A stretch of 64,000 bases of DNA from Symbiobacterium terraclitae (GTDB lineage: Bacteria > Bacillota > Sulfobacillia > Symbiobacteriales > Symbiobacteriaceae). The stretch's first letter is position 1. Each line of letters opens with the position of its first letter. This document shows positions 33,289 through 41,097 of this stretch, piece by piece. The notes below the pieces were generated by a model. It had not been told where the DNA came from, did no database searches, and saw only the letters and a list, made by a program, of their open reading frames with translations. Both the position numbers and the translations under genes were made by a program. The stretch lies in NCBI RefSeq assembly GCF_017874315.1, contig NZ_JAGGLG010000016.1, forward strand, positions 1-64,000, in the 5' to 3' direction.

Positions 33289-34537
33289 GCCCCGCCCCCT
33301 GCTCGGCGTCATCGCCGACGACCTGACCGGCGCCAACGCCACCGGCGTCCTCCTCGCCCGCCGCGGCTACCGGACGGCCTCGCTGACCGAGCTCCGGTGG
33401 CCCGAGGCCTCGCTGGACGAGCACGCCTGCGTCGTCATCAACACCGAGTCCCGGGCGGTGCCCGCCGCCGTGGCCCGGGAGCGCGTGGCCACCGCCGCGC
33501 GGCTCCTGCTCCTGCACGGCCGCCGGCCCTACGGCAAGCGGATCGACAGCACCCTCAGGGGAAACCTCGGACCCGAGCTGGAGGCAGTCCTCACCGCGCT
33601 GGGCCCCGGCTCCGTCGCGGTCGTGACGGGCGCCTTCCCGGCCAGCGGCCGCCGGACGGTGGACGGGATCCACTACGTGAACGGCGTGCGGCTGGCCGAA
33701 ACCGCCGTGCGGAACGACCCCCTCTGCCCGGTGACCGAGTCCCACGTGCCCACGCTGCTCCGGGGGCAGACCGCCCTGCGGGTGGGTGAGCTGCGGCTGA
33801 CGACCGTCCGCGGGGGCGCCGGCGCCGTGGCCGCGGCCATCGCCGCCATGGCCCGGGAAGGGGTCCGGCTCCTCTGCGCCGACGCCGAGACCGACCTGGA
33901 CATCCTGGCTCTCGGACAGGGAATGGCGCAGAGCGGCGTGGTCTGCGTCGCCGCCGACCCCGGGCCGCTGACGGCCGCCTACGCCGCCGCCGTCAACCCC
34001 GCGTCCCCCCGGCGCCGGGTCCTGGTGGTAGCCGGCAGCGTCACCCCGCTCTCCCGTGAGCAGCTGGACGCCCTCGAGGCCGAGACCGGCGCCCGCCTGG
34101 TCGTCGTGGATGCCGCGGCCCTGGGCCAGGGCGGCCAGGCCGCGGCGTCCGAGATCAACCGTGCCGTGGACCGCCTGGCCGAGGCCGACCCGGCGCTGCC
34201 GGTGGTGGGGGTGCGCACATCCACGGTCCTCGCCGGCACCGACAGCGCGGTGGCCGCGCGGATCGCCGCCGGCTTCGCCGAGATCGCGGCGCAGGCCCTG
34301 GACCGCCTGCCCGGCGGCGCGGGGCTCTACACCAGCGGCGGTGACATCACGCTGGCGGTCTGCCGCCGGCTCGGGGCGGGCGCCATCGAGCTGAAGGCGG
34401 AGGTCCTGCCCCTGGCCGTCCACGGCCACCTGGTGGGCGGGCTGCGCCCCGGCGTCTCCATCGTGACCAAGGGCGGGCTGGTCGGCGACCGCATGGCCGC
34501 CGTCACCTGCGTCCGACACATCCTGAACGCCCAATAA
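33275..34537 (+). CDS. Four-carbon acid sugar kinase (DUF1537 family)
   Basis: A 420-residue DUF1537 kinase. The N-terminal domain has [16 protein letters not shown] and the substrate loop [10 protein letters not shown]; the C-terminal nucleotide-binding domain ends with the YTSGGDIT and KGGLVGD motifs. Characterised members phosphorylate D-threonate, D-erythronate or L-threonate at O4. The neighbouring PdxA2-like dehydrogenase matches the known D-threonate/D-erythronate pathway to dihydroxyacetone phosphate; which acid is the substrate cannot be told here. TTG start with AAAGGAGG 8 nt upstream, overlapping the regulator gene. Confidence 0.86.
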   Translation: MNSSEPRPLLGVIADDLTGANATGVLLARRGYRTASLTELRWPEASLDEHACVVINTESRAVPAAVARERVATAARLLLLHGRRPYGKRIDSTLRGNLGPELEAVLTALGPGSVAVVTGAFPASGRRTVDGIHYVNGVRLAETAVRNDPLCPVTESHVPTLLRGQTALRVGELRLTTVRGGAGAVAAAIAAMAREGVRLLCADAETDLDILALGQGMAQSGVVCVAADPGPLTAAYAAAVNPASPRRRVLVVAGSVTPLSREQLDALEAETGARLVVVDAAALGQGGQAAASEINRAVDRLAEADPALPVVGVRTSTVLAGTDSAVAARIAAGFAEIAAQALDRLPGGAGLYTSGGDITLAVCRRLGAGAIELKAEVLPLAVHGHLVGGLRPGVSIVTKGGLVGDRMAAVTCVRHILNAQ

Positions 34538-34560
34538 CATCCCCCGGGGAGGAAACGAAC

Positions 34561-35568
34561 TTGCACAACCGTCCTCTGATCGGCATCACCATGGGCGACC
34601 CCGCCTCCATCGGGCCGGAGATCGTCGCCAAGTCCCTGGCCAACCCCGAGCTGTACGCCCTCTGCCGTCCCCTGGTGATCGGCGACGCCCGGGTGATGGC
34701 CCGCGCCTTCGCCACCACCGGCGTCAACCTGGCCGTCCGCATGGTCGCATCCCCGGCCGAGGGGCGTTACGAACACGGCACCATCGACCTGATCGACCTG
34801 CACAACGTGGACGTGGACACGCTGGCCTGGGGCCGCGTGCAGGCGCAGGCCGGGCGGGCCGCCTTCGACTACATCGTGCGCTCGATCGAGCTGGCCAAGG
34901 CCGGCGCGATCGACGCCGTTACCACCGCCCCGATCAACAAGGAGGCGCTGAAGGCCGCCGGGATCGACTTCATCGGCCACACCGAGATCTACGGCGACCT
35001 GACGGGCACCGAAGACCCGCTGACCCTGTTCGAGACCAAGGGGCTCCGGATCTTCTTCCTCACCCGCCACGTCTCGCTGGCCCAGGCCTGCCGGATGATC
35101 ACGCGGGCGCGCACGCTCGACTACCTCCGCCGCTGCAGCAGGGCGCTGGAGCAGCTCGGGGTGAGCAAGCCCCGTCTGGCCGTGGCGGCGCTCAACCCCC
35201 ACGCCGGCGAGCACGGCCTCTTCGGCGACGAGGAGGTCCGGGAGCTGGAGCCCGCCATCGCCGACGCCCGGGCCGAGGGCATCGACGCCAGCGGGCCCCA
35301 CCCCGCCGACTCGGTCTTCTGGCACGCCGCCCGGGGCCGGTTCGACGCCGTGCTCAGCCTCTACCACGACCAGGGGCACATCGCCGCCAAGATGTACGAC
35401 TTCGAGCGGACGGTCTCCATCACCGCCGGCCTGCCCTTCCTGCGCACCTCGGTGGACCACGGCACCGCCTTCGACATCGCCGGCACCGGCCAGGCCAGCG
35501 CGGTCAGCATGGAGGAGGCCATCCGCGTGGCCGCCCGCTACGCGGCGTCGTTCCGCCGCTCCCGGTAA
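34561..35568 (+). CDS. pdxA2: PdxA2-like 4-phospho sugar-acid dehydrogenase
   Basis: A 335-residue member of the PdxA family: [19 protein letters not shown] at the N-terminus, [18 protein letters not shown] in the middle, and [14 protein letters not shown] and [13 protein letters not shown] near the C-terminus. The His residues in GHTE, YHDQGH and DHGTA fit the metal site. In this operon context it is most likely the dehydrogenase that oxidises and decarboxylates 4-phospho-D-threonate or -erythronate rather than the vitamin B6 enzyme. TTG start with GGGGAGG upstream, 23 nt after the kinase gene. Confidence 0.83.
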   Translation: MHNRPLIGITMGDPASIGPEIVAKSLANPELYALCRPLVIGDARVMARAFATTGVNLAVRMVASPAEGRYEHGTIDLIDLHNVDVDTLAWGRVQAQAGRAAFDYIVRSIELAKAGAIDAVTTAPINKEALKAAGIDFIGHTEIYGDLTGTEDPLTLFETKGLRIFFLTRHVSLAQACRMITRARTLDYLRRCSRALEQLGVSKPRLAVAALNPHAGEHGLFGDEEVRELEPAIADARAEGIDASGPHPADSVFWHAARGRFDAVLSLYHDQGHIAAKMYDFERTVSITAGLPFLRTSVDHGTAFDIAGTGQASAVSMEEAIRVAARYAASFRRSR

Positions 35569-35625
35569 TCCGGGGGAGTACCCCGTCAGCATAGAGACCA
35601 CATCTGCCAGAGGAGGTCGCAGCAC

Positions 35626-36999
35626 ATGCCAGAGGTCTCGGGTTCCCAGATGCTCATCGGCCTGGTGATCGGCATCGCACTGCTGGTGATCCTGATCCTG
35701 CGGACCAAGATCCACGCGTTCCCGGCCATGATCATCGCAGCATCTGTCATCGGCCTCGTGGGCGGCATGGACCCCATCGCCGTCAGCAAGTCCATCACCA
35801 CCGCCTTCGGCAACACGCTGGGCAGCATCGGCCTGGTGATCGGCTTCGGCGTCATGATGGGCCGCATCCTCGAGGTGTCGGGCGCCGCGGAGCGGATGGC
35901 CTCATTCTTCCTCAAGTACCTGGGCCGCCGGCACCCTGAGTGGGCCCTGGCGCTGACGGGCTACTTCACCTCCATCCCCATCTTCTGCGACTCGGGCTTC
36001 GTCGTGCTGAGCCCCCTGGCCAAGGCGCTCTCCCGCCAGAGCCGCAAGTCGGTGCTGACGCTGGGCGTGTCGCTGGCTATCGGCCTGGTGGCCACCCACC
36101 ACCTGGTGCCGCCGACCCCGGGGCCCCTGGGCACCGCCGGCATCTTCCAGGCGGACATCGGCAAGATGGTCCTCTGGGGCATCGTCTTCGCCATCCCGGT
36201 CATGGCCGTGGGCATCGCCTACGCCACCTGGCTCGGCCGCCGCATCTACCAGCTGCCCACGGAGGACGGCGAGGGCTGGGAGCGCAAGGAGTGGCGGCCC
36301 GAGCTGGAGGCGGCCATCGAGATCGCCGACCGGCCTGACCTGCCGGGCACCGGCCTCTCCTTCGCCCCCATCCTGGTGCCGATCGTCCTGATCCTCTTCA
36401 ACACGGTCCTCTCGGCCCTGAAGGCCACCGGCACGTGGGCCACGGTCCTGATCTTCCTGGGCCAGCCGATCATCGCCGTCCTCATCGGCCTCCTGATCGC
36501 CATCTACGGCCTGGGCGCCAAGATCGCACGCAAGGACATCCTCAGGGAGATGGAGAAGGGCGTGCAGTCGGCCGGCATCATCCTGCTGGTCACCGGCGCC
36601 GGCGGCGCCCTGGGCCAGATCCTGCGCGACAGCGGCACCGGCGACTGCCTCGCCCAGGCCATCGCCGGCACCGCCCTTCCCGCCATCCTGCTGCCCTTCA
36701 TCGTCGCCACCTGCGTCCGCCTGATCCAGGGCTCCGGCACGGTCGCGATGCTCACGGCCGCCTCCATCACCGCGCCGATCCTGGCCAACCTCGGCGTCAA
36801 CCCGGTCTTCGCCGCCCAGTCGGCCTCCATGGGCGCCTTCGTGTTCAGCTACTTCAACGACTCCTTCTACTGGGTGGTCAACCGCCTGCAGGGCATCGAG
36901 GACGTGAGGGAGCAGATCATGACCTGGTCTGTGCCCACCACCCTCGCCTGGCTCACCTCGGGCATCATGCTGGTGATCGTAAACGGGATCTTCGGCTAG
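35626..36999 (+). CDS. GntP-family sugar-acid permease
   Basis: A 457-residue GntP transporter, almost wholly hydrophobic with about 12-13 membrane segments. The family regions are GFGVMMGRILEVSGAAERMA, HHLVPPTPGPLGTAGIF and MGAFVFSYFNDSFYWVV. GntP proteins import gluconate and related acids with protons. As the last gene of the operon it probably imports the four-carbon acid used by the kinase and dehydrogenase. ATG start with GAGGAGG upstream. A strong terminator follows. Confidence 0.9.
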   Translation: MPEVSGSQMLIGLVIGIALLVILILRTKIHAFPAMIIAASVIGLVGGMDPIAVSKSITTAFGNTLGSIGLVIGFGVMMGRILEVSGAAERMASFFLKYLGRRHPEWALALTGYFTSIPIFCDSGFVVLSPLAKALSRQSRKSVLTLGVSLAIGLVATHHLVPPTPGPLGTAGIFQADIGKMVLWGIVFAIPVMAVGIAYATWLGRRIYQLPTEDGEGWERKEWRPELEAAIEIADRPDLPGTGLSFAPILVPIVLILFNTVLSALKATGTWATVLIFLGQPIIAVLIGLLIAIYGLGAKIARKDILREMEKGVQSAGIILLVTGAGGALGQILRDSGTGDCLAQAIAGTALPAILLPFIVATCVRLIQGSGTVAMLTAASITAPILANLGVNPVFAAQSASMGAFVFSYFNDSFYWVVNRLQGIEDVREQIMTWSVPTTLAWLTSGIMLVIVNGIFG

Positions 37000-37013
37000 G
37001 CGATGGGGTAACC

Positions 37014-37045
37014 AAAACCGCCACCCCGGTGCGGGTGGCGGTTTT
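37014..37045 (+). terminator. Rho-independent terminator of sugar-acid operon
   Basis: A 13-bp stem AAAACCGCCACCC / GGGTGGCGGTTTT with a 6-nt loop, 15 nt after the gntP stop. A tract of A on one side and T on the other lets it work in both directions, also serving the converging GNAT gene. Confidence 0.9.
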
Positions 37046-37071
37046 CGTTATCCGTGGCCCCGGCTGATGTC

Positions 37072-37605
37072 TCACCGCAGCGCCAGGGCGGTGCTGAGGT
37101 CAAACGTGACGCACATCTCGCCCCAGCGGCTCTCCCACGTGCGGGGATAGGGAATCTTGGCGGCGAGCCGGCGGATCGCGTAGTTCTCGGCCAGCATGTA
37201 CGCCTGAAGGCGGGTGAACCCCATCTCCCGGGCGACCTCCACCAGCTGCTCGGCCAGCTTCGTGCCGATGCCCTCCCGCTGGCAGTCGTCCCGCACGAGG
37301 AAGGCGATCTCGGCGGTCTCCTCGTCCACGCGGCCCAGCTCGGCGACGCCGACCACCTCACCCCTGCTCAGGGCCAGGAGCACCGCCTGGTCGTCGGGGT
37401 CGCCCCCGCAGAGGCGCGCGGCCTCCCGCTCCCCCGAGACGGACAGGCCCGAGCTGCAGTAGCGCAGGTAGAGCGTCTCGGCCGTGAGGCACCGGTACAT
37501 GTCGGCGATCAGCGGGGCATCCGCGGGGGTGCACGGCCGGATGGTGACGGTGCGCCCGGTTCGGGACACGAACCGGACAGCCGGGTGGTGCAGCGTGGCG
37601 GCCAT
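37072..37605 (-). CDS. GNAT acetyltransferase, paralogue 1
   Basis: A 177-residue GNAT N-acetyltransferase. The acetyl-CoA-binding motif A is IAFLVRDDCQREGIGTKLAEQLVEVA. The N-terminal region is TVTIRPCTPADAPLIADMYRCLTAETLYLRYCS. The substrate is unknown; architecture resembles stand-alone domains related to those regulating acyl-CoA synthetases, but that is weak. The ATG at 37605 is used because GGAGGG lies just upstream. It is ~55% identical by eye to the second GNAT gene at 39589-40125, and both have the same 21-nt upstream motif. Confidence 0.87.
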   Translation of the reverse strand: MAATLHHPAVRFVSRTGRTVTIRPCTPADAPLIADMYRCLTAETLYLRYCSSGLSVSGEREAARLCGGDPDDQAVLLALSRGEVVGVAELGRVDEETAEIAFLVRDDCQREGIGTKLAEQLVEVAREMGFTRLQAYMLAENYAIRRLAAKIPYPRTWESRWGEMCVTFDLSTALALR

Positions 37606-37683
37606 GCGCATCCCTCCTTTCGCCGGGCCCTGCGGTATTGCGGGCCTTGAACCCCATGGCGTCTCCGCCGTCGGGAACGCGAA

Positions 37684-37704
37684 TTGTGACGCTTTTCACT
37701 TATA
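37684..37704. promoter_or_regulatory. TTGTGAC-N3-TTTCACTTATA motif upstream of GNAT 1
   Basis: The same 21-nt motif occurs upstream of the paralogous GNAT gene, differing only in the three central bases. It contains TTGTGA-N6-TCACTT, close to operators of the Crp/Fnr and Rex types. On the minus strand TATAAG at its edge could be a -10. It lies 79 nt from the start codon. Confidence 0.6.
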
Positions 37705-37959
37705 GTGTAGCCTGTCCCCGTTCTTCCTGCCATAACACCTCAGAGGGGTTCTCCCCCCCTCCGTTCGGACGTGACCCCTTCCCACGGTAGGATGATCAGG
37801 GGAGCCAGGCCGCATTCTGACGCGGGCACCCCGGGCTCACCGGCGGCCGACTGCCGGGTCTCACCTGCGCTGGAGCCGCTCCGCGGTTGACGCCGGGCGA
37901 GTCTTCTCTATAATTCGACCATATAACCGTAGGGCGACCGGGACAGGTCATGGGCGAGG

Positions 37960-38240
37960 GCTCCCCAGCCTCTGATGGGGCGGTGACCGCCTGCTCTGCC
38001 CAGTGGCCAGCGACGTCGCTGTACGGCGCCCGCGGCGCGTACGTCACCGGCCACTCCCGGGAGGCCAGTGCGCCCGTGCCCATGACGAACACCCAGTTCT
38101 GACCCTCTTGCAGCCTGCCCTCCAGCGTGTACCGCCCGTCCACACCGGCGACGGCGGTCGCCTGCGCCTCGTCGTTCACGACCAGCGTCACCTGCATCCC
38201 GGCCGGTGCGGTGCCGGAGACGGTCAGCCGGTCTGCGCGC
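37960..38240 (-). pseudogene. Second surface-layer protein remnant
   Basis: The minus-strand reading RLTVSGTAPAGMQVTLVVNDEAQ, with DGRYTLEGRLQEG, looks like an immunoglobulin-like repeat. It runs into APYSDVAGHWAEQAV, a clear start of an SLH domain, and then loses similarity after Val. It abuts the end of the SDR gene, has no start region and no full SLH domain, so it is a fragment. Confidence 0.6.
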
Positions 38241-38261
38241 CTCGCCGCCGCACGGCTCCGC

Positions 38262-39020
38262 TCAGAACCCGTAGATCGTCATCCCGCCGTCCACCATCAG
38301 CGCCTGGCCGGTCACGTAGCTCGACGCCTCGGACGCCAGGAAGACCACCGGCCCCACCAGCTCCTTCAGGTCGCCGATGCGGCGCATGGGCGTGCGGGCC
38401 AGGATCTCCGCCACGTACTGCTCGTCCTGCAGGAGCTTCTCCGTGAGCGGCGTGCGGAAGTACCACGGGCCGATGGCGTTCACCGTCACCCCGAACCGCG
38501 CCCACTCCATCGCCAGGATGCGGGTCATGTGCAGCAGCCCCGCCTTGCTGGCGCCGTAGGCGACCCCGGTGCGCAGCGCCACCGCGCCGCCCACCGAGGC
38601 GACGTTGATCACCCGGCCGTACCCGGCCGCGCACATGTGCCGCCCCACCGTCTGGGCGACCAGGAAGGGTCCCTTCAGGTTGGTCTCCACCACCCGGTCC
38701 CAGTCCTGCTCCGCCACCTCCAGCGCCGGCTTGCGGATGTTGATGCCCGCGTTGTTCACCAGGATATCGATCCTGCCGAGCGCCGCGAGGGCGGCCTCCA
38801 CCGCCGCCGTCACCTGCTCCCGGCTCGTGACGTCCGCCGTCACCGCCAGCGCCCGGCGGCCCTTCGCCCGGATCTCCCGGGCCGCCGCCTCCACCTCGGC
38901 CCCGGTCTGCGCCAGGCAGACCACGTCCGCCCCGGCCTCGGCCAGTCCCAGCGCCAGGGCGCGGCCAATGCCGCGGCCGGCACCGGTCACCAGCGCCACC
39001 CGTCCGTCCAGCGAGAACAT
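38262..39020 (-). CDS. Short-chain dehydrogenase (gluconate 5-dehydrogenase-like)
   Basis: A 252-residue classical SDR. The cofactor loop is TGAGRGIG (residues ~12-19), followed by DILVNNAG, the catalytic Ser in NVASVGG and YGASKAG with Tyr and Lys. The C-terminal VTGQALMVDGGMTIYGF is typical of gluconate 5-dehydrogenase/2-deoxygluconate dehydrogenase relatives. The exact substrate is a family guess. The ATG at 39020 begins right at the conserved fold (MFSLDGRVALVTG) with GAAGGGA upstream. It stands between the two GNAT paralogues. Confidence 0.85.
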   Translation of the reverse strand: MFSLDGRVALVTGAGRGIGRALALGLAEAGADVVCLAQTGAEVEAAAREIRAKGRRALAVTADVTSREQVTAAVEAALAALGRIDILVNNAGINIRKPALEVAEQDWDRVVETNLKGPFLVAQTVGRHMCAAGYGRVINVASVGGAVALRTGVAYGASKAGLLHMTRILAMEWARFGVTVNAIGPWYFRTPLTEKLLQDEQYVAEILARTPMRRIGDLKELVGPVVFLASEASSYVTGQALMVDGGMTIYGF

Positions 39021-39588
39021 CTGCACCGTCCCTTCCGTCCTTTCGTCGAATGCGTTTGGTAGATTCCTTCTCCGTTGACCCGGGCTGTCCCTCGCCCCGG
39101 CGGAGGGGCGGGCGGGCGCCGCCAGGGTCTTCCGGCGTGCGCCTGCCCTCGATCTGCAGGACCTCTGCTGGCGGAGGGATCCTTCAACCCTGGACATCGG
39201 GAAAACAGGGCACCTATTTTGCGGCGATTCGTGGGAGGAACTCCCCATATCTCCCGCCAGGACTACCCCCAGGGAGTATCAGAGCCGGGTCAACCGGGGT
39301 CTTACCCCCTGGAAGGGCCCCTGGACGCCCGTTTCGGCCGGGGGTCGGCGACCCGCCGGGGAAATATGGGGAGATTCTCCCTATATCTCGCCCGAAAATA
39401 CTGTGCCATTTTCCCCATATCTCCCGGCGGGCCCCGTGTACCCCCTTCATCTCCCCTGTATCGAGGGATCAGGCGCCCGGCACGCTGCGTGTCGCCTCAG
39501 CAAGTCCGGCAACGGCTCATTGGGTGGGTAAGCGCAGCACATGTGGAAGAGCCGCCGTCCCCTCTCGGGAGACGGCGGCACATGGCAA
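39021..39588. other. Non-coding island with CCCCATATYTCCC elements
   Basis: No gene is recognised in this 568-nt stretch. It holds three copies of a CCCCATATYTCCC-like element: forward at ~39242-39256, an inverted pair at ~39358-39391 that can form a hairpin, and forward at ~39410-39428. Related elements occur at ~61436-61504 in another non-coding island. Confidence 0.55.
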
Positions 39589-40125
39589 TCAGCTGTGCAT
39601 GACCACGGGGCGGCTGATGTCCACCGTCACCAGCAACTCGCCCCGGCTCCGCTCGTATGCAACCGTGTACGGCAGCTTGGACGCGATCCGGCGGACGGCG
39701 TGGTTGTCAGGCAACGTGTAAGCCTGGATCCGCGCAACCCCCATCACCCTGGCAACCCCTATCATGTGCAGCGCCAGGGCGGTCCCCATCCCGTCGCCCT
39801 GGCAGTCGTCGCGCACCAGCAGGGCGATCTCGGCGGTCTCACCTTCCACCCGGCCGAGCTCACCGATGCCGACCACCTCGCCCCCGCACAGGGCCAGGAC
39901 CACCGCCCGATGCTCGGGGTCTGCACTGCAGAGTCGTGCGGCCTCGGACTCGCCCGTAATGGCGGGGCTGCAGCTGCAGTAGCGCATGTAGAGCGTATCG
40001 CGCGAGAGGCACTGGTACATGGCGGCGATGAACGGTGCGTCATCGGGAGTGCATGGCCGGAGGGTCACGGTGCGTCCGGACTTCGAGACGAACGGAACGG
40101 CCTCGTGCTGTACGGCGGCGGCCAT
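39589..40125 (-). CDS. GNAT acetyltransferase, paralogue 2
   Basis: A 178-residue GNAT protein closely related to the one at 37072-37605: TVTLRPCTPDDAPFIAAMYQCLSRDTLYMRYCS and motif A IALLVRDDCQGDGMGTALALHMIGVA. The QREGIG segment of paralogue 1 reads QGDGMG here, still compatible with acetyl-CoA binding. The ATG at 40125 has GGAGGGG upstream. Duplication with the control region included is suggested by the shared motif 35 nt upstream. Confidence 0.87.
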   Translation of the reverse strand: MAAAVQHEAVPFVSKSGRTVTLRPCTPDDAPFIAAMYQCLSRDTLYMRYCSCSPAITGESEAARLCSADPEHRAVVLALCGGEVVGIGELGRVEGETAEIALLVRDDCQGDGMGTALALHMIGVARVMGVARIQAYTLPDNHAVRRIASKLPYTVAYERSRGELLVTVDISRPVVMHS

Positions 40126-40159
40126 GGTCACCCCTCCTTCCGGCAGGCTGTAGCGATAG

Positions 40160-40180
40160 TTGTGACTGATTTCACTTATA
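40160..40180. promoter_or_regulatory. TTGTGAC-N3-TTTCACTTATA motif upstream of GNAT 2
   Basis: Matches the motif upstream of GNAT 1 at 18 of 21 positions (only the central triplet differs), 35 nt from the start codon. On the minus strand it contributes a TATAAG hexamer that could be the -10. Confidence 0.6.
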
Positions 40181-40379
40181 CTGCGATACGTTGTCCGGGG
40201 CTCTTCCATGGTACATCAGCAGGGATCTGCCGTGCAACGGTGTCCCTGTTCCCGCCTCCGTCCGGTTGAGGAGGCGAGCCTGAACCCCGTGCCGGCGCGA
40301 ACATCTGGGCGTCCCCGCACGTCCAAGTTCGATGTGGTCCTGTAATTGTGCCCAATCCTGCTAAGAGGGGAGACCGTCG

Positions 40380-40994
40380 ATGCCAGAATCACCTCGCCCC
40401 ATCGGCCGCCGCATCGTCGTGGTCGGCACAACCGGCTCCGGCAAGACCACCCTGGCCCGGCAGCTGGCCCAGCGCCTCGGCTGCCCCCACGTCGAGGCCG
40501 ACGTGCTCTTCTGGGGCCCGCACTGGACCAAGACCCCCGTTGACGAGTTTCGCACTCAGGTGGATCGGGCCACCGCCGGCGACTGCTGGACGTTTGACGG
40601 CAACTACAGCAAGGTGCGGGACATCACCTGGGGCCGGGCCGACACCCTGGTCTGGCTGGACTACCCGCTTCCGCTGGTGCTGTGGCGGCTCCTCCGCCGG
40701 ACGATCCGGCGGAGCCTGAATCTGGAGCAGCTGTGGAACGGGAACCGCGAGACGCTCTGGCACCACCTGTTCACCCGGGACTCGCTCTTCCTCTGGGCCC
40801 TGCAGACCCACGGCCGCTACCGCCGGGAGTACCCGCTGCTCCTGCAGCGACCGGAGTACGCACACCTCGCCGTCATCCGGCTGCGCTCACCTGGGGCGAC
40901 GGCGGCATGGCTGGCTTCGCTCAAGACCCGCCCCCGGCAGGCGAAGGGCAGCGACTCCTATCCTGCGGCGGACAGCGACTCCTGTACGGGATAG
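40380..40994 (+). CDS. Adenylate-kinase-like P-loop protein (topology modulation type)
   Basis: A 204-residue P-loop NTPase/kinase of the type annotated as DNA topology modulation protein (FlaR-like). Walker A is VVVGTTGSGKTTLARQLA, then VEADVLFWGPHW, WTFDGNYSKVRD and TLVWLDYPLPLVLWRLLRRTIRR. Its real substrate is unknown; relatives look like nucleoside or small-molecule kinases. ATG start with GAGGGGAG upstream. It converges on yhaN, with a shared hairpin between them. Confidence 0.8.
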   Translation: MPESPRPIGRRIVVVGTTGSGKTTLARQLAQRLGCPHVEADVLFWGPHWTKTPVDEFRTQVDRATAGDCWTFDGNYSKVRDITWGRADTLVWLDYPLPLVLWRLLRRTIRRSLNLEQLWNGNRETLWHHLFTRDSLFLWALQTHGRYRREYPLLLQRPEYAHLAVIRLRSPGATAAWLASLKTRPRQAKGSDSYPAADSDSCTG

Positions 40995-40997
40995 AGG

Positions 40998-41025
40998 CGG
41001 GCGCTCGCAACGGCGAGCGCCCGCA
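40998..41025. terminator. Bidirectional hairpin between kinase-like gene and yhaN
   Basis: A perfect 12-bp stem GCGGGCGCTCGC and complement with a 4-nt loop, directly after the stop codon at 40994 and 73 nt from the yhaN stop. No T-run. Confidence 0.65.
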
Positions 41026-41097
41026 ACCGTCCAGCCCCGTGTACCGTACCTTCGCCCGGCGGTCCGCCGCCGGGCAGCGTGGTAACGTCCGGCAGCG

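Noticed and set aside
37684-37704. GNAT upstream motif as another member of the GTGACA-N6-TGTCAC family
   Set aside because: The arm spacing differs (TTGTGA-N6-TCAC instead of GTGACA-N6-TGTCAC), so it is treated as a separate element.
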